From Arthrobacter sp. MYb214 (GTDB lineage: Bacteria > Actinomycetota > Actinomycetes > Actinomycetales > Micrococcaceae): a stretch of 64,000 nucleotides of DNA. Location of the stretch: positions 1 through 64,000 of the forward strand of contig NZ_PCPZ01000001.1 in NCBI RefSeq assembly GCF_002979865.1, in the 5' to 3' direction. Below are positions 34,020-43,995 of the stretch, piece after piece. Position 1 is the stretch's first letter, and every line of letters starts with the position of its first letter. The translations under genes and the position numbers were made by a program. The notes under the pieces are model-generated. The model did not search any database and had not been told where the DNA came from. It was given only the letters and a program-made list of their open reading frames with translations.

Positions 34020-35088
34020 CTGAGTAGGACTCCATATCCATCATTTCTTCAGGTGCCGGGGTGGATCCTGGGACGAAGCGGAGAATTTCCGTCTCATCCT
34101 TCAGTCCTGAAATCACCTCGATGACCTTTCCGTCGGTCACGCCAAGCTCTACCTCGGTGCGGATTTCCTTGCCGTTTTCATCCAGCCTCCACACCGCACC
34201 CTGGCCAACCAGGCCGCGAACAGCCGATACCGGTACGGTCAATACGTCCTCGGCGGTGCCTGCATCAATTTCCATGTTCATGCTCAGGCCGTCGAAAACC
34301 ACGATGTCTGCAGGTACGGCACAAGAAATCTCGCTGCCCGAAGAGCTCTCCGTGGATTCTCCGGATGCCATTGGATCCACCTGCGATACCATGTCCTGGT
34401 CGGCGGAGCCGGCGCTGGTTTTCTTCGAAGCGCTGTCACCGACAGACAGGTCCTTGCAGGTGAATGGCTCCGGTCCGCCGTCAATGGTGATCGTTGCTTC
34501 GAGGCTTTCATCGAGCAACCGGTAGCGGTCCAGCGGATCGATCGAACCGGCGGCCAAGAATTCTTGGGGCTGGATCGCGCCGAGTCCTGTGCCCTTGGTG
34601 ACGTCATCGCCAACCTCGATCTGGAAAGCGCCGACCTTGCCTGTGGCCGTTGCGTAGACGTCGTGGTACTTCACCACTGGCGCAGCTTCCTGCGGTTGCT
34701 GCTCGTCTTGTGAACCTTCACTATCCGAGTCGTTGGCCTCAACGCTCTCTGGCTGGGATTCGGCGCGGACCTGGAAGATTCGATCGCCGAGGGAGACATT
34801 GTCGCCTGGCTTGACGAAAGCCCAATTGACAACGCCGTCCACGGGCGCATTCAGCTCTTTCGATTCGGTGAGCTTAATGGTTCCGGGAATGGACAGCTTG
34901 TTCTCTACCGTGGCTTTCTCAGCAAAGATGGTCTCTGCCGGGATCTCTCCGGTGGGGAACAGGTCATCGTCGGCGCTGGCAGTGCCGCCGGCAAACGCGA
35001 GTTTCACGAGGCTGACGGCGATCAAGGCGCCGATAACTAGCCATGCAGCGGGAAGGAATATGCGACGGAACGCGCGTCGTTGGCTCAT
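34009..35088 (-). CDS. Efflux adaptor protein (MacA-like, HlyD family)
   Basis: This 359-residue membrane-anchored extracellular protein has one N-terminal hydrophobic helix (FLPAAWLVIGALIAVSLVKLAFAGG) followed by beta-barrel/lipoyl-like segments (LNAPVDGVVNWAFVKPGDNVSLGDRIFQV, then ATGKVGAFQIEVGDDVTKGTGLGAI). An acidic Ser/Glu/Gln-rich insertion (about residues 115-135) divides the lipoyl region. The C-terminus has the ALTVPVSAVRG-like strand typical of adaptors. I chose ATG 35088 (AAGAG seven bases upstream) over an in-frame TTG at 35112. It is the first gene of the efflux operon. Confidence 0.82.
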   Translation of the reverse strand: MSQRRAFRRIFLPAAWLVIGALIAVSLVKLAFAGGTASADDDLFPTGEIPAETIFAEKATVENKLSIPGTIKLTESKELNAPVDGVVNWAFVKPGDNVSLGDRIFQVRAESQPESVEANDSDSEGSQDEQQPQEAAPVVKYHDVYATATGKVGAFQIEVGDDVTKGTGLGAIQPQEFLAAGSIDPLDRYRLLDESLEATITIDGGPEPFTCKDLSVGDSASKKTSAGSADQDMVSQVDPMASGESTESSSGSEISCAVPADIVVFDGLSMNMEIDAGTAEDVLTVPVSAVRGLVGQGAVWRLDENGKEIRTEVELGVTDGKVIEVISGLKDETEILRFVPGSTPAPEEMMDMESYSDEW

Positions 35089-35842
35089 AGGGTTGCTCTT
35101 TTCACCATTCAATGATTACCAAAGTGTTCAGCAACTACCAAGCTCAAACGGAGAAAACACGCAACCTTTATCAGATTGAGATTTATTTTTACTTTGCAGG
35201 TCAGACCGGGTACTCAAATTAGTAGTTGAAGGTCGTAGTGAATCTTCTCGACGTCCCGGGGTGAGGCGGGGCAGTCTCCGGGGCTCGATGCCGCGGAGCT
35301 CTTCGGTGGATGTGGAGCTCCCGAGGCGCAGTGCCATTGCTTCTGTACTGGCCCCGGGGTCGGCAGGATTGTTCCAGGCCGGTTTCTGCCAAGCCTTTCG
35401 GGTGCCGCGGGCGAGCGGGGGTGCCGAAGCCGCTGTCGCAGAGCATCGACCTTCATTGCTGTCCGCTAGGGCCTGAATCGTGAATTTGGCAGGTGACAAG
35501 CACGTTTAATCCATGGGCAAAGAAGTGCACCGATTGCTTCATTTTCAGCCAAATTTATTTCCTTCCATTTGCTGGCACAAAGCCGAATGCCGGCGTAGGA
35601 TGTCGGCATATCGTTGTCTTGAATTGGGGGATTTAAAGACGAATTGAAACACTCGCATTCATTTCGCATCTTTAGATGCATTGGGGAACTTATCCTGAGC
35701 AGTTGAGCCACATGGGGTGGCTGAATCATGGGCCAGGCTTTCATTATCTGAGGTCAAAGCCTTACTATAGCTCGCTCTTTTTCGGGTGGATCGCTCCTGC
35801 ACGCCGCGCGATCCACTCAGGACATTCTTGTATGGGGGAGAA
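35089..35842. other. Long untranslated region upstream of the giant surface protein
   Basis: About 750 bp hold no gene that I can support. The part nearest the surface-protein gene (35460-35780) is clearly AT-richer than the flanks. GTGGATCGC (35786-35794) and GCGATCCAC (35808-35816) form a perfect 9-bp hairpin ending 26 nt before the ATG, close to the ribosome site GGGGGAG (35834-35840). A long regulated leader is possible. I recognise no known riboswitch class. Confidence 0.5.
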
Positions 35843-38800
35843 ATGTCTAGGCATCAAAGGCGTGGCACTTTTGTGCCAAATTTGCGCCGTAAAACAGCTT
35901 TAAACAGATTATTAAAAGGATGCTTGGCGATAATTTCGTCGATTTCCTTGTGCTTTGTCATGACCATTCCGGGCATGGCAGTTGCTGCCGAAGCTTCTGT
36001 TGGGGAAGAAGTCGAGGCCAAACAGCAGGGGACTGAACCGGAGAACTCTGAATCGGTCCTGGCCACCGGCTCGGCCGAGGAAACCAAGGCCGAAGCCGAC
36101 GAATCGTCCACGGCTGACACGGGGGAAGAACAGCCAGCTGCCGAAGCAGTAGACAGCGCCAAGACCTCGGCGCCAGAGGAAGAAGCAGCGGCCGAACCCG
36201 AGTCCGCCCCTGCACCGGCACCGGCAACTCAGAAGCCAGAAAAGCCAAAAGCTGTGGAAACCACGCAGCCGGCACCCGAAGCGCAACCTGTGGAATCAGC
36301 TGCGCCCAAGACAGAGAAGAAGCCAGTGGACAAGGCTTCACCGGAACTTGCGCAGCCGAAGGCCGAAGTTTCGGAATCGGAAGATTCTACCGGGTCCTCG
36401 ACAGCGGCCCGCGAGCCGATCACGGCCGCTGCCCTTGAGTCAGGTGCTCCGCGGATTTGCGAGTACAACGAAGGAGACGGCTCGGTCGACACCTTCATGC
36501 AGAAGTCCGATGAGATGCCCACCTTCGCCAACGGCAATGTCCACGACGGGCTCTATGAGGGCGGTGTGGTTCACCAGCGCTTGGAAATGACATTGCCCGC
36601 AGGCGAAAACGAGCTGGTCATCAATTACCAGGTCAAGCAGGCCGGCAAATGGGCCTATGACTATTTGCTCAACGAGACAGTGGACGGCGCGAACATCACC
36701 GGCTGGACTGTCGATGAAGGCGCCGGGAACGACCGCGTCGACACCGTCTTCATCACATTGATGGTCGACGGAGAAGAAGGCGACGAGTCAAGCGTCACCC
36801 TCTACTTCGATGCGCATATCGCCTCGGAGCTGGATCACGGCCCGGGTACCGGCGCTTCCTCAATCAACGGTTCGCCGTACCACGTCCTGATCTCGTCGTT
36901 GAACTGCAAGTCCGTTGGCCAACGCGATAACCAGATCCAGGCCGGGGCGGTCCAAGCAGGTTTCGTGACCGTCATCAAGGACGCGGTTCCTGCCGATGGC
37001 ACTGATTTCGGGTTCACCCTCGCCGAGGACCGCTTCGGTGACTCGACGGCATTCAACCTCGATGACAGCGCCGATTCCGATACCGGTGCGAGCCTGCCAG
37101 ATCGCGTTACCTACACCGTGGCGCCATCTACGGTAACCATTACTGAAGTAGACCTGCCAGCTGGCTGGAATCTTTCCTCGATCGCCTGCACCGGCGCCGC
37201 CGCCATCCGCAGCGGTTCGGCCATCACCTTCGAGCTGGGCGACAACGATGAAGTCACCTGTACCTTCACCAATACGAAGACCACCTACGACGAGCTCACG
37301 GTCCACAAGGATGTGCAGGCATCCTATGACCGCGACTACGACTGGGATCTGGACAAGTCGCTGGCCCAGGGCCAGCAAGCCACAGTGAAGGCCACGGCCA
37401 CCGGAGTGGACGTCGACTACAACGTGGTCGCCACCGCCAGCGAGGCCCAGGACAGCAACTTCCAGCTCTCCGGCACCATTACCGTGATGAACCCGAATGA
37501 CACAGAGATGTCCGGGATCACGCTGGCCGACCAGCTCGATGGCGCCAATTGCGTCATCTCCGCTGGCGGATCGCCGATCGCCAATCCGGTGACCATCCAG
37601 CCCGGCGAGAATTCCTTCACCTATGAATGCGACCTTCCCGAGGGAACCAGTGCCGCCAGCGCCGGCACCAACACGGTGAGTGCAACCTGGGACCCGGAGG
37701 CCTACTATGGCACCGATGGCCAAGCCAGCGCCTCGGCCGACTACGATTTCGCGTCCGTCTCGCCAACGGTGACCGACGATGAAGTCACCGTTACCGATAG
37801 CGAAATCGACCTTTCGGGCATCGCCGGCGGTAACACCGTTACAGCCGGGGAAAGCCCGAAGTCCTTCGCGTACACCATCGAGTGGGACGGCGTGCTCGGA
37901 GAATGCACCGACTACCAGAACATCGCCAGCCTCGCCGCAGACGACGGCGAAACGCTGACCGACAATGCCACCGTGGAAGTCTGTATCGGCCAGGACCTGG
38001 CCATCGAGAAGCTGGTCGTGTCCAGTTTCAACCGCAGCTACGACTGGAGCATCGCCAAGGACGCAGTAGGCGAGCAGCCATTCACCGCGGATCCGGAAAC
38101 CGGCGAATTCACCGCGCAATACTCCGTCACTGTCACTCCCGAAAGCTATTCGGACAGCGACTGGGCCATGAGCGGAACCATCACGGTATCCAACCCGAAT
38201 GACTGGCAAGCCATTGACGTGACCGTCACCGACCAGGTCGATGTGGGCGGGGACGCAACCTGCCAGGTGGTCGGCATTGCCGGCGAACCGGACACGCTGG
38301 ACGCCGATCCGGTGGCACCGGGCTTCCAGGCAACACTGGATGCCTCCCAAACACTGACCTTCAGCTACAGCTGCACCTTCGGATCGCAGCCGAATTACGA
38401 GGGCAGCAACACCGCCGAAGTGACGTGGTCCTCCAGCGAGGCCTCCACCGCTTCGGGCAGCGCCACCGAAGTTGTACCGGTGGATGCAGGCGACTGGACG
38501 CAGACACCACTGAACCAGACGGTGACCGTGACCGACCCGCTGCATGAATTCGATCCGGCCTGGACCATCAATTACTCCGATGGACCGCAGACTCGGACCT
38601 ATGAATACACCTGGACGGTGGAGGAAGCCGGCAAGTGCCAGAGCTTCATGAACACCGCCACGATCACCGGAAGCAACCAGCTGGTCAAGAGCGATGACGC
38701 CCAAGTCGAAGCGTGCCGCCAGGCAGGGCTGACCGTCACCAAGGACGTGACAGCCTCCTATGACCGCACCTATTTGTGGAGCATCGACAAGCAGCTGGCC

Positions 38801-41800
38801 GAGGGCCAATCGCCAGATGCCGTCGTCGAGGAAGACGGAACCGCCACCGTTCACTACACGGTGCTGGTGGACAATACCGGCTACGAGGATTCCGGGCAGC
38901 AGCTTTCCGGGTCCATTACCGTGGCCAATCCCAACGAATTCGAAGACCTCGAAGTGACGATCAGCGACGAGAATACCCTCTCGGCCGCCTGCACCATCAT
39001 TGCCGAGGACACGAATCCGGGAATGGAAGGCATGCAGCAGGTGGTGCCGCGCAGCGGCTCGATCACCGTGGACTACAACTGCGATGCATCGGCCGTGGCG
39101 GAGGCCGACTACACCGGCCACACCAACACCGCGGTGGTCACCTGGGGTGATGGGCTGCAGGCTGAGAGCCAGCCGGTACCCATCGAATTCACCCTGGATG
39201 AGAGCACCGATGAATCAGTTGGCGTCTGGGATGACCAGGCTGATCCTTCCGGGGACCCGGTACTGCTGGGCACGGTCCACTACGCCGACGCCCCGCAGAG
39301 CTTCAGCTACGAGATCACCTACGAAGTGCCGCGTGATGAATGCCTGGTCTTCACGAATACCGCGTGGGTGGATCTGGCCGGCGAGGACATCGAGGACTCG
39401 CAGGACGTGGGCATCTGCGACCAGAAGAATCTGGTTATCACCAAGGACGTGGACGCCAGCTACGCACGCGACTACGACTGGTCGCTTCACAAGCAGGTGG
39501 ACCGCAGCGAATTCACGGTCGCCGGCAACGGCACGGTCACCGCGCACTACACGGTAGTGGCCACCGCCGGCGAAGCGCAGGACAGCGCGAAGCAGGTGTC
39601 CGGGACCATCACCATCAGCAACCCGAACACGCAAGTCGGGGACCTGGCGGCCACGGTCACCGATGTGCTCTCCATCCCGTCGGCCAGCTGCACCATCGAG
39701 GGCACCGATGCGGATGGAAGCGCCGGCGGTTTCCAGCTCGTGCTCGGTGACAGGGAAAGCACCACCCTGGGCTACAACTGCCAGGTCCCGGCGGACACCG
39801 ACATCACCGCCCAGTACACGAACACCGCAACCGTGGCCTGGGGCCAGGAGCGCCAAGCTGAAACGGACGTCGATTTCGGGTTCGAGCAGGCCCTGCTGAC
39901 CGACGGCGAAGTCGCCATCACCGATGACCAAACCGTAGAAGGCCAGGAAGTGGTGCTGGGCACCGCGATGGCCGGGGAATCGCCGAAGGCCTTCGAATAC
40001 GACCTGGAACTGCAGGGCGTGGCCGGAACCTGCACCGAGTACACCAACACCGCGGTGCTCGATGAGGCCACCGGCGAGGGCAAGGAGAACACGGCTTCGG
40101 CCAGCACCACGGTGTGCGCCGGAGCAGATCTGGATATCGCCAAGAACGCCGTGACCTCCTTCGACCGCTCCTACCTGTGGTCGCTGGACAAGGAACTGCT
40201 CTCCGGGCAACCGCTGGCAGCCAACCCGAATACCGGCGAAGCCACCGCGAACTACCGGATCACCGTGACCCCCGAAGGCCACGAGGACGGCAATTGGGCA
40301 ATGAGCGGAGAAATCACGCTGGCCAACCCGAACGACTGGCAGGACGCGCCGGTCACGGTGCAGGACTTCGCCGATGTCGGCGGGGACGTGGCCTGCACGA
40401 TCACCGGGGTGCAGGGCGAAGCGGTGGCTGACATGTCCGCCGAGCAAGCCGGCTTCCAGACGGTGATCCCCGCAGGGGCCCAATGGGTGATGGCCTACTC
40501 GTGCACCTTCGCATCCCAACCGGACTACGAAGGCAGCAACACCGCCACCGTGGACTGGGACGCCCAGGCGCTGAGCACGGCCAATAGCCAGGACTCGGAC
40601 ACCGTGGGGATCTCGGAACAGGACTGGAACCAGACGCCGCTGAACGACACGGTCACCATCACGGACAGCGCCCACGAGTTCGATCCGGCGTGGACAGTGG
40701 ATGTGGCCGATGGGCCGCAAAGCCGGGACTACTCGGTGACGTGGAACGTGGAGGAGGCAGGCACCTGCCAGGTCTTCGAGAACGTCGCCACACTCACCGG
40801 CGATGACGGCTTCACCGCGACGGACAATGCGCTCGCCGAAGCCTGCCGCGAGGCGGCCTTGGAGATCAGCAAGACCGTCGAAGCCGCGTACGACCGCACC
40901 TACCAATGGCAGATCGACAAGTCCTTGGCCGAAGGCCAAGACCAGGAGATCACCACCAACGGGGCGGCCAGCGAACCGGTGGACTACGTGGTCAAGGTGG
41001 AGAACACCGGGTATGAGGATTCGGGATGGGTGCTGGAAGGCCAGATCACCATCACCAACCCGAACCAGTACACGGGCATCGACGCCACGATCCAGGACGT
41101 GGTCGATCTGGACGCGGTCACCTGCACCACCTCTGAATCGCTGGTGGGCATCCCGGCCAACGGGACGATCACCGTCGGCTACAGCTGCGATGTCTCCGCG
41201 GGAGTCGATCCCGGCTCCTACAGCGGCGGCACCAACACCGCCACGGTCAGTTGGGGCGATGACCGGGCATCGAGCACGCAGGTGCCCATCGAATTCGCCA
41301 TTGATTCCCACATCGATCGGCAGGTCGAGATCTGGGATGACCAGTCGAATCCCCAGGAGCCGGTGCTGCTGCGCACCGTGGACATCGATGATTCGCCGGT
41401 GCTCATCGAGTACCAGCTGGAGCATGATGCTCCGGCCGGTGAATGCATGAGCTACACGAACACCGCCTGGGTCGATATCCAGGCAGGGGAGGATCCGAGG
41501 GATGAGGCGACCGTGCAGCTATGCGGCTTGCTCGATCTGATGATTGCCAAAGATGCCGAAGCCAGCTTCGATCGGACCTACCTGTGGGACCTGGAGAAGA
41601 AGGTTGACCGCACCGAAACCATCGTTGCCGAGGACGGCACCGCCGACTTCTCCTACACCGTGTCGGCCATCCCGGACGGAGCGGAGGATTCCGGCCATGA
41701 AGTGCACGGAATGATCGTGCTGGTGAATCCGAACCGCTTCGCAGCAGCCTCGACGGTAGCCACCATCACCGATGAGATCAGCATCGAAGGGGTCACGTGC

Positions 41801-43828
41801 ACCATCGACGCCGAGGACGCCGATCCGCAAACCGGGGGCCTGCAAGTCGCGGTCCCGGTGGGCAGCGACGGAACCGGCGCCACGGTGCAGCTGCCTTACA
41901 GCTGCTCGGGCACCCCCGGCCAGCTGCACGGCAGCAACACGGTTACGGCAACCTGGGGCGAGGGTTCGGTGGCCACGTCAACCGCACCGGTGGACTACCT
42001 GCTGGATGCGGAAACCGATCAGCAGGTCACCGTCATCGATGACAAGACCAATCCCGAGTCGCCGGTAGTGCTGGGCGAAGCGATCTGGAATGCCGAAGGC
42101 ACCCCGGTCGACTTCGACTACACCCTGCGCCACCAGGCCCAGGCCGGCACCTGCACCGAGTTCACCAACACCGCGGTGATCCAGCAGACCGGGGCCGAGG
42201 ATTCGACCACCGTCACCCTCTGCGGACAGAAGGCCCTGGGCCTGCAGAAGACCGCGCAGGGACTGGTGGATCTGGATTACGAATGGGAGGTGGAGAAGCG
42301 GATCGACCAGAGCAAGCTCACCGCGAACGGGGATGGAACCTTCACCGCGCACTACTGGGTTCAGGCTCGCAACACCGCAGCCGTTGAGCAGAACTTGCGG
42401 CTGGCCGGTGAAGTGATGGTGCAGAACCCGAATGATTTCGGTTCCATCACCGCCACCTTGGAAGACCGGAGCGATACCGCTGGCACCAGCTGCCGGATCG
42501 ATATGGAAGATGCCGATGAAGCGGCCGCTGGATTGCAGGTCGTGCTCGATGCCGGGGAGAACTTGGGGGCCCGGTATGAATGCGACCTCGCTAGCTGGCT
42601 CTCCACCGATGCCTTCGAAGGAGCAGTCAATACGGTGATTGCCACCTTCGATGACCGCGAAGTGCGTGCCGAGGCACCGATCGGCTTCACGATCGATGCA
42701 GTCACGGACGAATCGGTGAGAGTCACCGACGACATGATGGATCCTGGCGCCGAACCGAAGGTGCTCGGAGAAGTCCACGTCCAGCAAGCTCCCATGCAGT
42801 TCGAATACGAACAGGTGCTGGAACCCGAAGCGGGAACCTGCACGGTATACACCAATACCGCGGCAGTGCATGAGAGTACCGACGGCAACGGCAAGGACGA
42901 ATCCTCGGTGGACCTGCAACTGTGCATTGAGCAGGGCCTGATGATCGCCAAGAGCGCCGCCGCCCAGTACGTCAGGGACTACGATTGGTCGGCCCGCAAG
43001 GAGGCGAAGGAAACGAAGTTCGAGGTTGACCCGGACGGGCAGGCCACGGCCAAGTACACGGTCCAGGCGATGCTGGAGGGCTACGAAGACCAGGACTTCA
43101 CCGTCACCGGTGAGATCACCGTGGCCAATCCGAATGACTTCAAGGACACGCAAGTGCTCCTGGAAGACAAGCTATCCATCGCCGGGGCCAGCTGCTCCAT
43201 CGAAGGATTGGCGGAGGGGAAGCTGGAGCTTGCGGCCGGGGAAACCCGCACCGTGAAGTACAGCTGCACCTTCGAAACACCTGTTGCCGAGGCCGACTAC
43301 ACCGGCCACGAGAACACGGTGAACGCCAGCTGGACCGACGTGGAGGGGACAACCCGCACGGTCAGTGCCAAGGCTCCGCTGGAATTCGAGGCGGCAACGG
43401 CCACCGATGAAATGGTGACGGTCTTCGATGACTACACCAATCCCGGCCAGCCGCGGGAACTGGGCACGGCCAAGGCCGAAGAACAGAGCAAGAAGTTCAC
43501 GTACGAACTGGTCTTGGACGGCGTAGCCGGCAAGTGCCAGACGATGACGAATACGGCCTCGATACCGGAGAAGTCCGGCGAGGATGGGAACAATTCGGAT
43601 TCGGCGGACGTGGAAGTTTGCTCCGAGGCTCCGCAGGCAGCGCCACCGGCACCACCGGTTCCTCCGGCTCCGCCAGCGCCGGCAGCGCCGGCAGCACCAC
43701 CTGCCCCGCCAGCACCGCTTGCGGCAACCGGCCTTGACCAGGGCTCGTTGTGGCTGGCAGGGGCTGCAGGGATGGTGATTATCGCCGGAGCATTGATCCT
43801 GCTTCGGTACCGTCGCCGGAACCCATAG
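35843..43828 (+). CDS. Giant repeat-containing, sortase-anchored surface protein (2661 aa)
   Basis: A secreted cell-wall protein. Residues 1 to about 50 are a long signal peptide with a basic N-region and hydrophobic core (LAIISSISLCFVMTIPGMAVAA). Residues about 50-205 are low-complexity Glu/Ala/Pro/Thr, likely a flexible stalk. About 205-480 include a unique domain and a collagen-binding-B/prealbumin-like strand set ending EVTCTFTNTK. From about 484 to 2592 come nine repeats of roughly 234 residues, each opening with a motif like LxIxKDVxASYDRDYDWSLDK. A Pro/Ala stalk leads to LAATG (2626-2630), a membrane helix and RYRRR, a class E (LAxTG) sorting signal. ATG 35843 follows GGGGGAG. An adhesin or fibre role is inferred. 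Confidence 0.85.
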   Translation: MSRHQRRGTFVPNLRRKTALNRLLKGCLAIISSISLCFVMTIPGMAVAAEASVGEEVEAKQQGTEPENSESVLATGSAEETKAEADESSTADTGEEQPAAEAVDSAKTSAPEEEAAAEPESAPAPAPATQKPEKPKAVETTQPAPEAQPVESAAPKTEKKPVDKASPELAQPKAEVSESEDSTGSSTAAREPITAAALESGAPRICEYNEGDGSVDTFMQKSDEMPTFANGNVHDGLYEGGVVHQRLEMTLPAGENELVINYQVKQAGKWAYDYLLNETVDGANITGWTVDEGAGNDRVDTVFITLMVDGEEGDESSVTLYFDAHIASELDHGPGTGASSINGSPYHVLISSLNCKSVGQRDNQIQAGAVQAGFVTVIKDAVPADGTDFGFTLAEDRFGDSTAFNLDDSADSDTGASLPDRVTYTVAPSTVTITEVDLPAGWNLSSIACTGAAAIRSGSAITFELGDNDEVTCTFTNTKTTYDELTVHKDVQASYDRDYDWDLDKSLAQGQQATVKATATGVDVDYNVVATASEAQDSNFQLSGTITVMNPNDTEMSGITLADQLDGANCVISAGGSPIANPVTIQPGENSFTYECDLPEGTSAASAGTNTVSATWDPEAYYGTDGQASASADYDFASVSPTVTDDEVTVTDSEIDLSGIAGGNTVTAGESPKSFAYTIEWDGVLGECTDYQNIASLAADDGETLTDNATVEVCIGQDLAIEKLVVSSFNRSYDWSIAKDAVGEQPFTADPETGEFTAQYSVTVTPESYSDSDWAMSGTITVSNPNDWQAIDVTVTDQVDVGGDATCQVVGIAGEPDTLDADPVAPGFQATLDASQTLTFSYSCTFGSQPNYEGSNTAEVTWSSSEASTASGSATEVVPVDAGDWTQTPLNQTVTVTDPLHEFDPAWTINYSDGPQTRTYEYTWTVEEAGKCQSFMNTATITGSNQLVKSDDAQVEACRQAGLTVTKDVTASYDRTYLWSIDKQLAEGQSPDAVVEEDGTATVHYTVLVDNTGYEDSGQQLSGSITVANPNEFEDLEVTISDENTLSAACTIIAEDTNPGMEGMQQVVPRSGSITVDYNCDASAVAEADYTGHTNTAVVTWGDGLQAESQPVPIEFTLDESTDESVGVWDDQADPSGDPVLLGTVHYADAPQSFSYEITYEVPRDECLVFTNTAWVDLAGEDIEDSQDVGICDQKNLVITKDVDASYARDYDWSLHKQVDRSEFTVAGNGTVTAHYTVVATAGEAQDSAKQVSGTITISNPNTQVGDLAATVTDVLSIPSASCTIEGTDADGSAGGFQLVLGDRESTTLGYNCQVPADTDITAQYTNTATVAWGQERQAETDVDFGFEQALLTDGEVAITDDQTVEGQEVVLGTAMAGESPKAFEYDLELQGVAGTCTEYTNTAVLDEATGEGKENTASASTTVCAGADLDIAKNAVTSFDRSYLWSLDKELLSGQPLAANPNTGEATANYRITVTPEGHEDGNWAMSGEITLANPNDWQDAPVTVQDFADVGGDVACTITGVQGEAVADMSAEQAGFQTVIPAGAQWVMAYSCTFASQPDYEGSNTATVDWDAQALSTANSQDSDTVGISEQDWNQTPLNDTVTITDSAHEFDPAWTVDVADGPQSRDYSVTWNVEEAGTCQVFENVATLTGDDGFTATDNALAEACREAALEISKTVEAAYDRTYQWQIDKSLAEGQDQEITTNGAASEPVDYVVKVENTGYEDSGWVLEGQITITNPNQYTGIDATIQDVVDLDAVTCTTSESLVGIPANGTITVGYSCDVSAGVDPGSYSGGTNTATVSWGDDRASSTQVPIEFAIDSHIDRQVEIWDDQSNPQEPVLLRTVDIDDSPVLIEYQLEHDAPAGECMSYTNTAWVDIQAGEDPRDEATVQLCGLLDLMIAKDAEASFDRTYLWDLEKKVDRTETIVAEDGTADFSYTVSAIPDGAEDSGHEVHGMIVLVNPNRFAAASTVATITDEISIEGVTCTIDAEDADPQTGGLQVAVPVGSDGTGATVQLPYSCSGTPGQLHGSNTVTATWGEGSVATSTAPVDYLLDAETDQQVTVIDDKTNPESPVVLGEAIWNAEGTPVDFDYTLRHQAQAGTCTEFTNTAVIQQTGAEDSTTVTLCGQKALGLQKTAQGLVDLDYEWEVEKRIDQSKLTANGDGTFTAHYWVQARNTAAVEQNLRLAGEVMVQNPNDFGSITATLEDRSDTAGTSCRIDMEDADEAAAGLQVVLDAGENLGARYECDLASWLSTDAFEGAVNTVIATFDDREVRAEAPIGFTIDAVTDESVRVTDDMMDPGAEPKVLGEVHVQQAPMQFEYEQVLEPEAGTCTVYTNTAAVHESTDGNGKDESSVDLQLCIEQGLMIAKSAAAQYVRDYDWSARKEAKETKFEVDPDGQATAKYTVQAMLEGYEDQDFTVTGEITVANPNDFKDTQVLLEDKLSIAGASCSIEGLAEGKLELAAGETRTVKYSCTFETPVAEADYTGHENTVNASWTDVEGTTRTVSAKAPLEFEAATATDEMVTVFDDYTNPGQPRELGTAKAEEQSKKFTYELVLDGVAGKCQTMTNTASIPEKSGEDGNNSDSADVEVCSEAPQAAPPAPPVPPAPPAPAAPAAPPAPPAPLAATGLDQGSLWLAGAAGMVIIAGALILLRYRRRNP
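37292..43620 (+). repeat. Nine tandem DUF11-like protein repeats with period-three order
   Basis: Repeats start at residues 484, 718, 962, 1196, 1429, 1672, 1898, 2131 and 2365 of the surface protein, lengths 234, 244, 234, 233, 243, 226, 233, 234 and about 228. Repeats 2 and 5 are near twins (both contain NPNDW, DVGGD and TPLN, and are about ten residues longer). Repeats 3 and 6 share EGQ, NTGYEDSG and a TNTA ending, and repeats 1, 4 and 7 share a third form. The gene therefore seems to have grown by duplicating three-repeat blocks. Repeats 8 and 9 diverge. Confidence 0.75.
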
Positions 43829-43931
43829 TCCGCGCGCCAACTGGATGCCGGTCTTGCCTTTCGGGGCAGGGCCGGCATTCGGCGTGCGGGGAACAATCCC
43901 TGCTGCTTCGGGGCTAGTGCCTTGGAAACAG

Positions 43932-43975
43932 AACAGGCCCGGTCCGCTTATTCGCATAAGTGGTCCGGGCCTGTT
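43932..43975. terminator. Long hairpin terminator
   Basis: A 20-nt arm from AACAGGCCCGG (43932) pairs with an arm ending CCGGGCCTGTT (43975) across a TCGC loop. It lies between the convergent surface-protein and ilvD genes. Confidence 0.8.
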
Positions 43976-43995
43976 GCCATGGTCAAGCCTTCTGG

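Noticed and set aside
35128-35499. Minus-strand frame of 123 codons in the leader region
   Set aside because: It is low in hydrophobic-core pattern, has no ribosome site, and lies between the efflux operon and the surface-protein leader.
36860-43153. Several long minus-strand frames (up to 753 codons) opposite the surface-protein gene
   Set aside because: They are shadows of its repeats, with Gly/Val/His-rich sequence, no ribosome sites and no domains.
37292-43620. Regularly spaced repeats considered as a CRISPR or DNA satellite
   Set aside because: The unit is about 700 bp, in frame and protein-coding, with divergence at synonymous sites.
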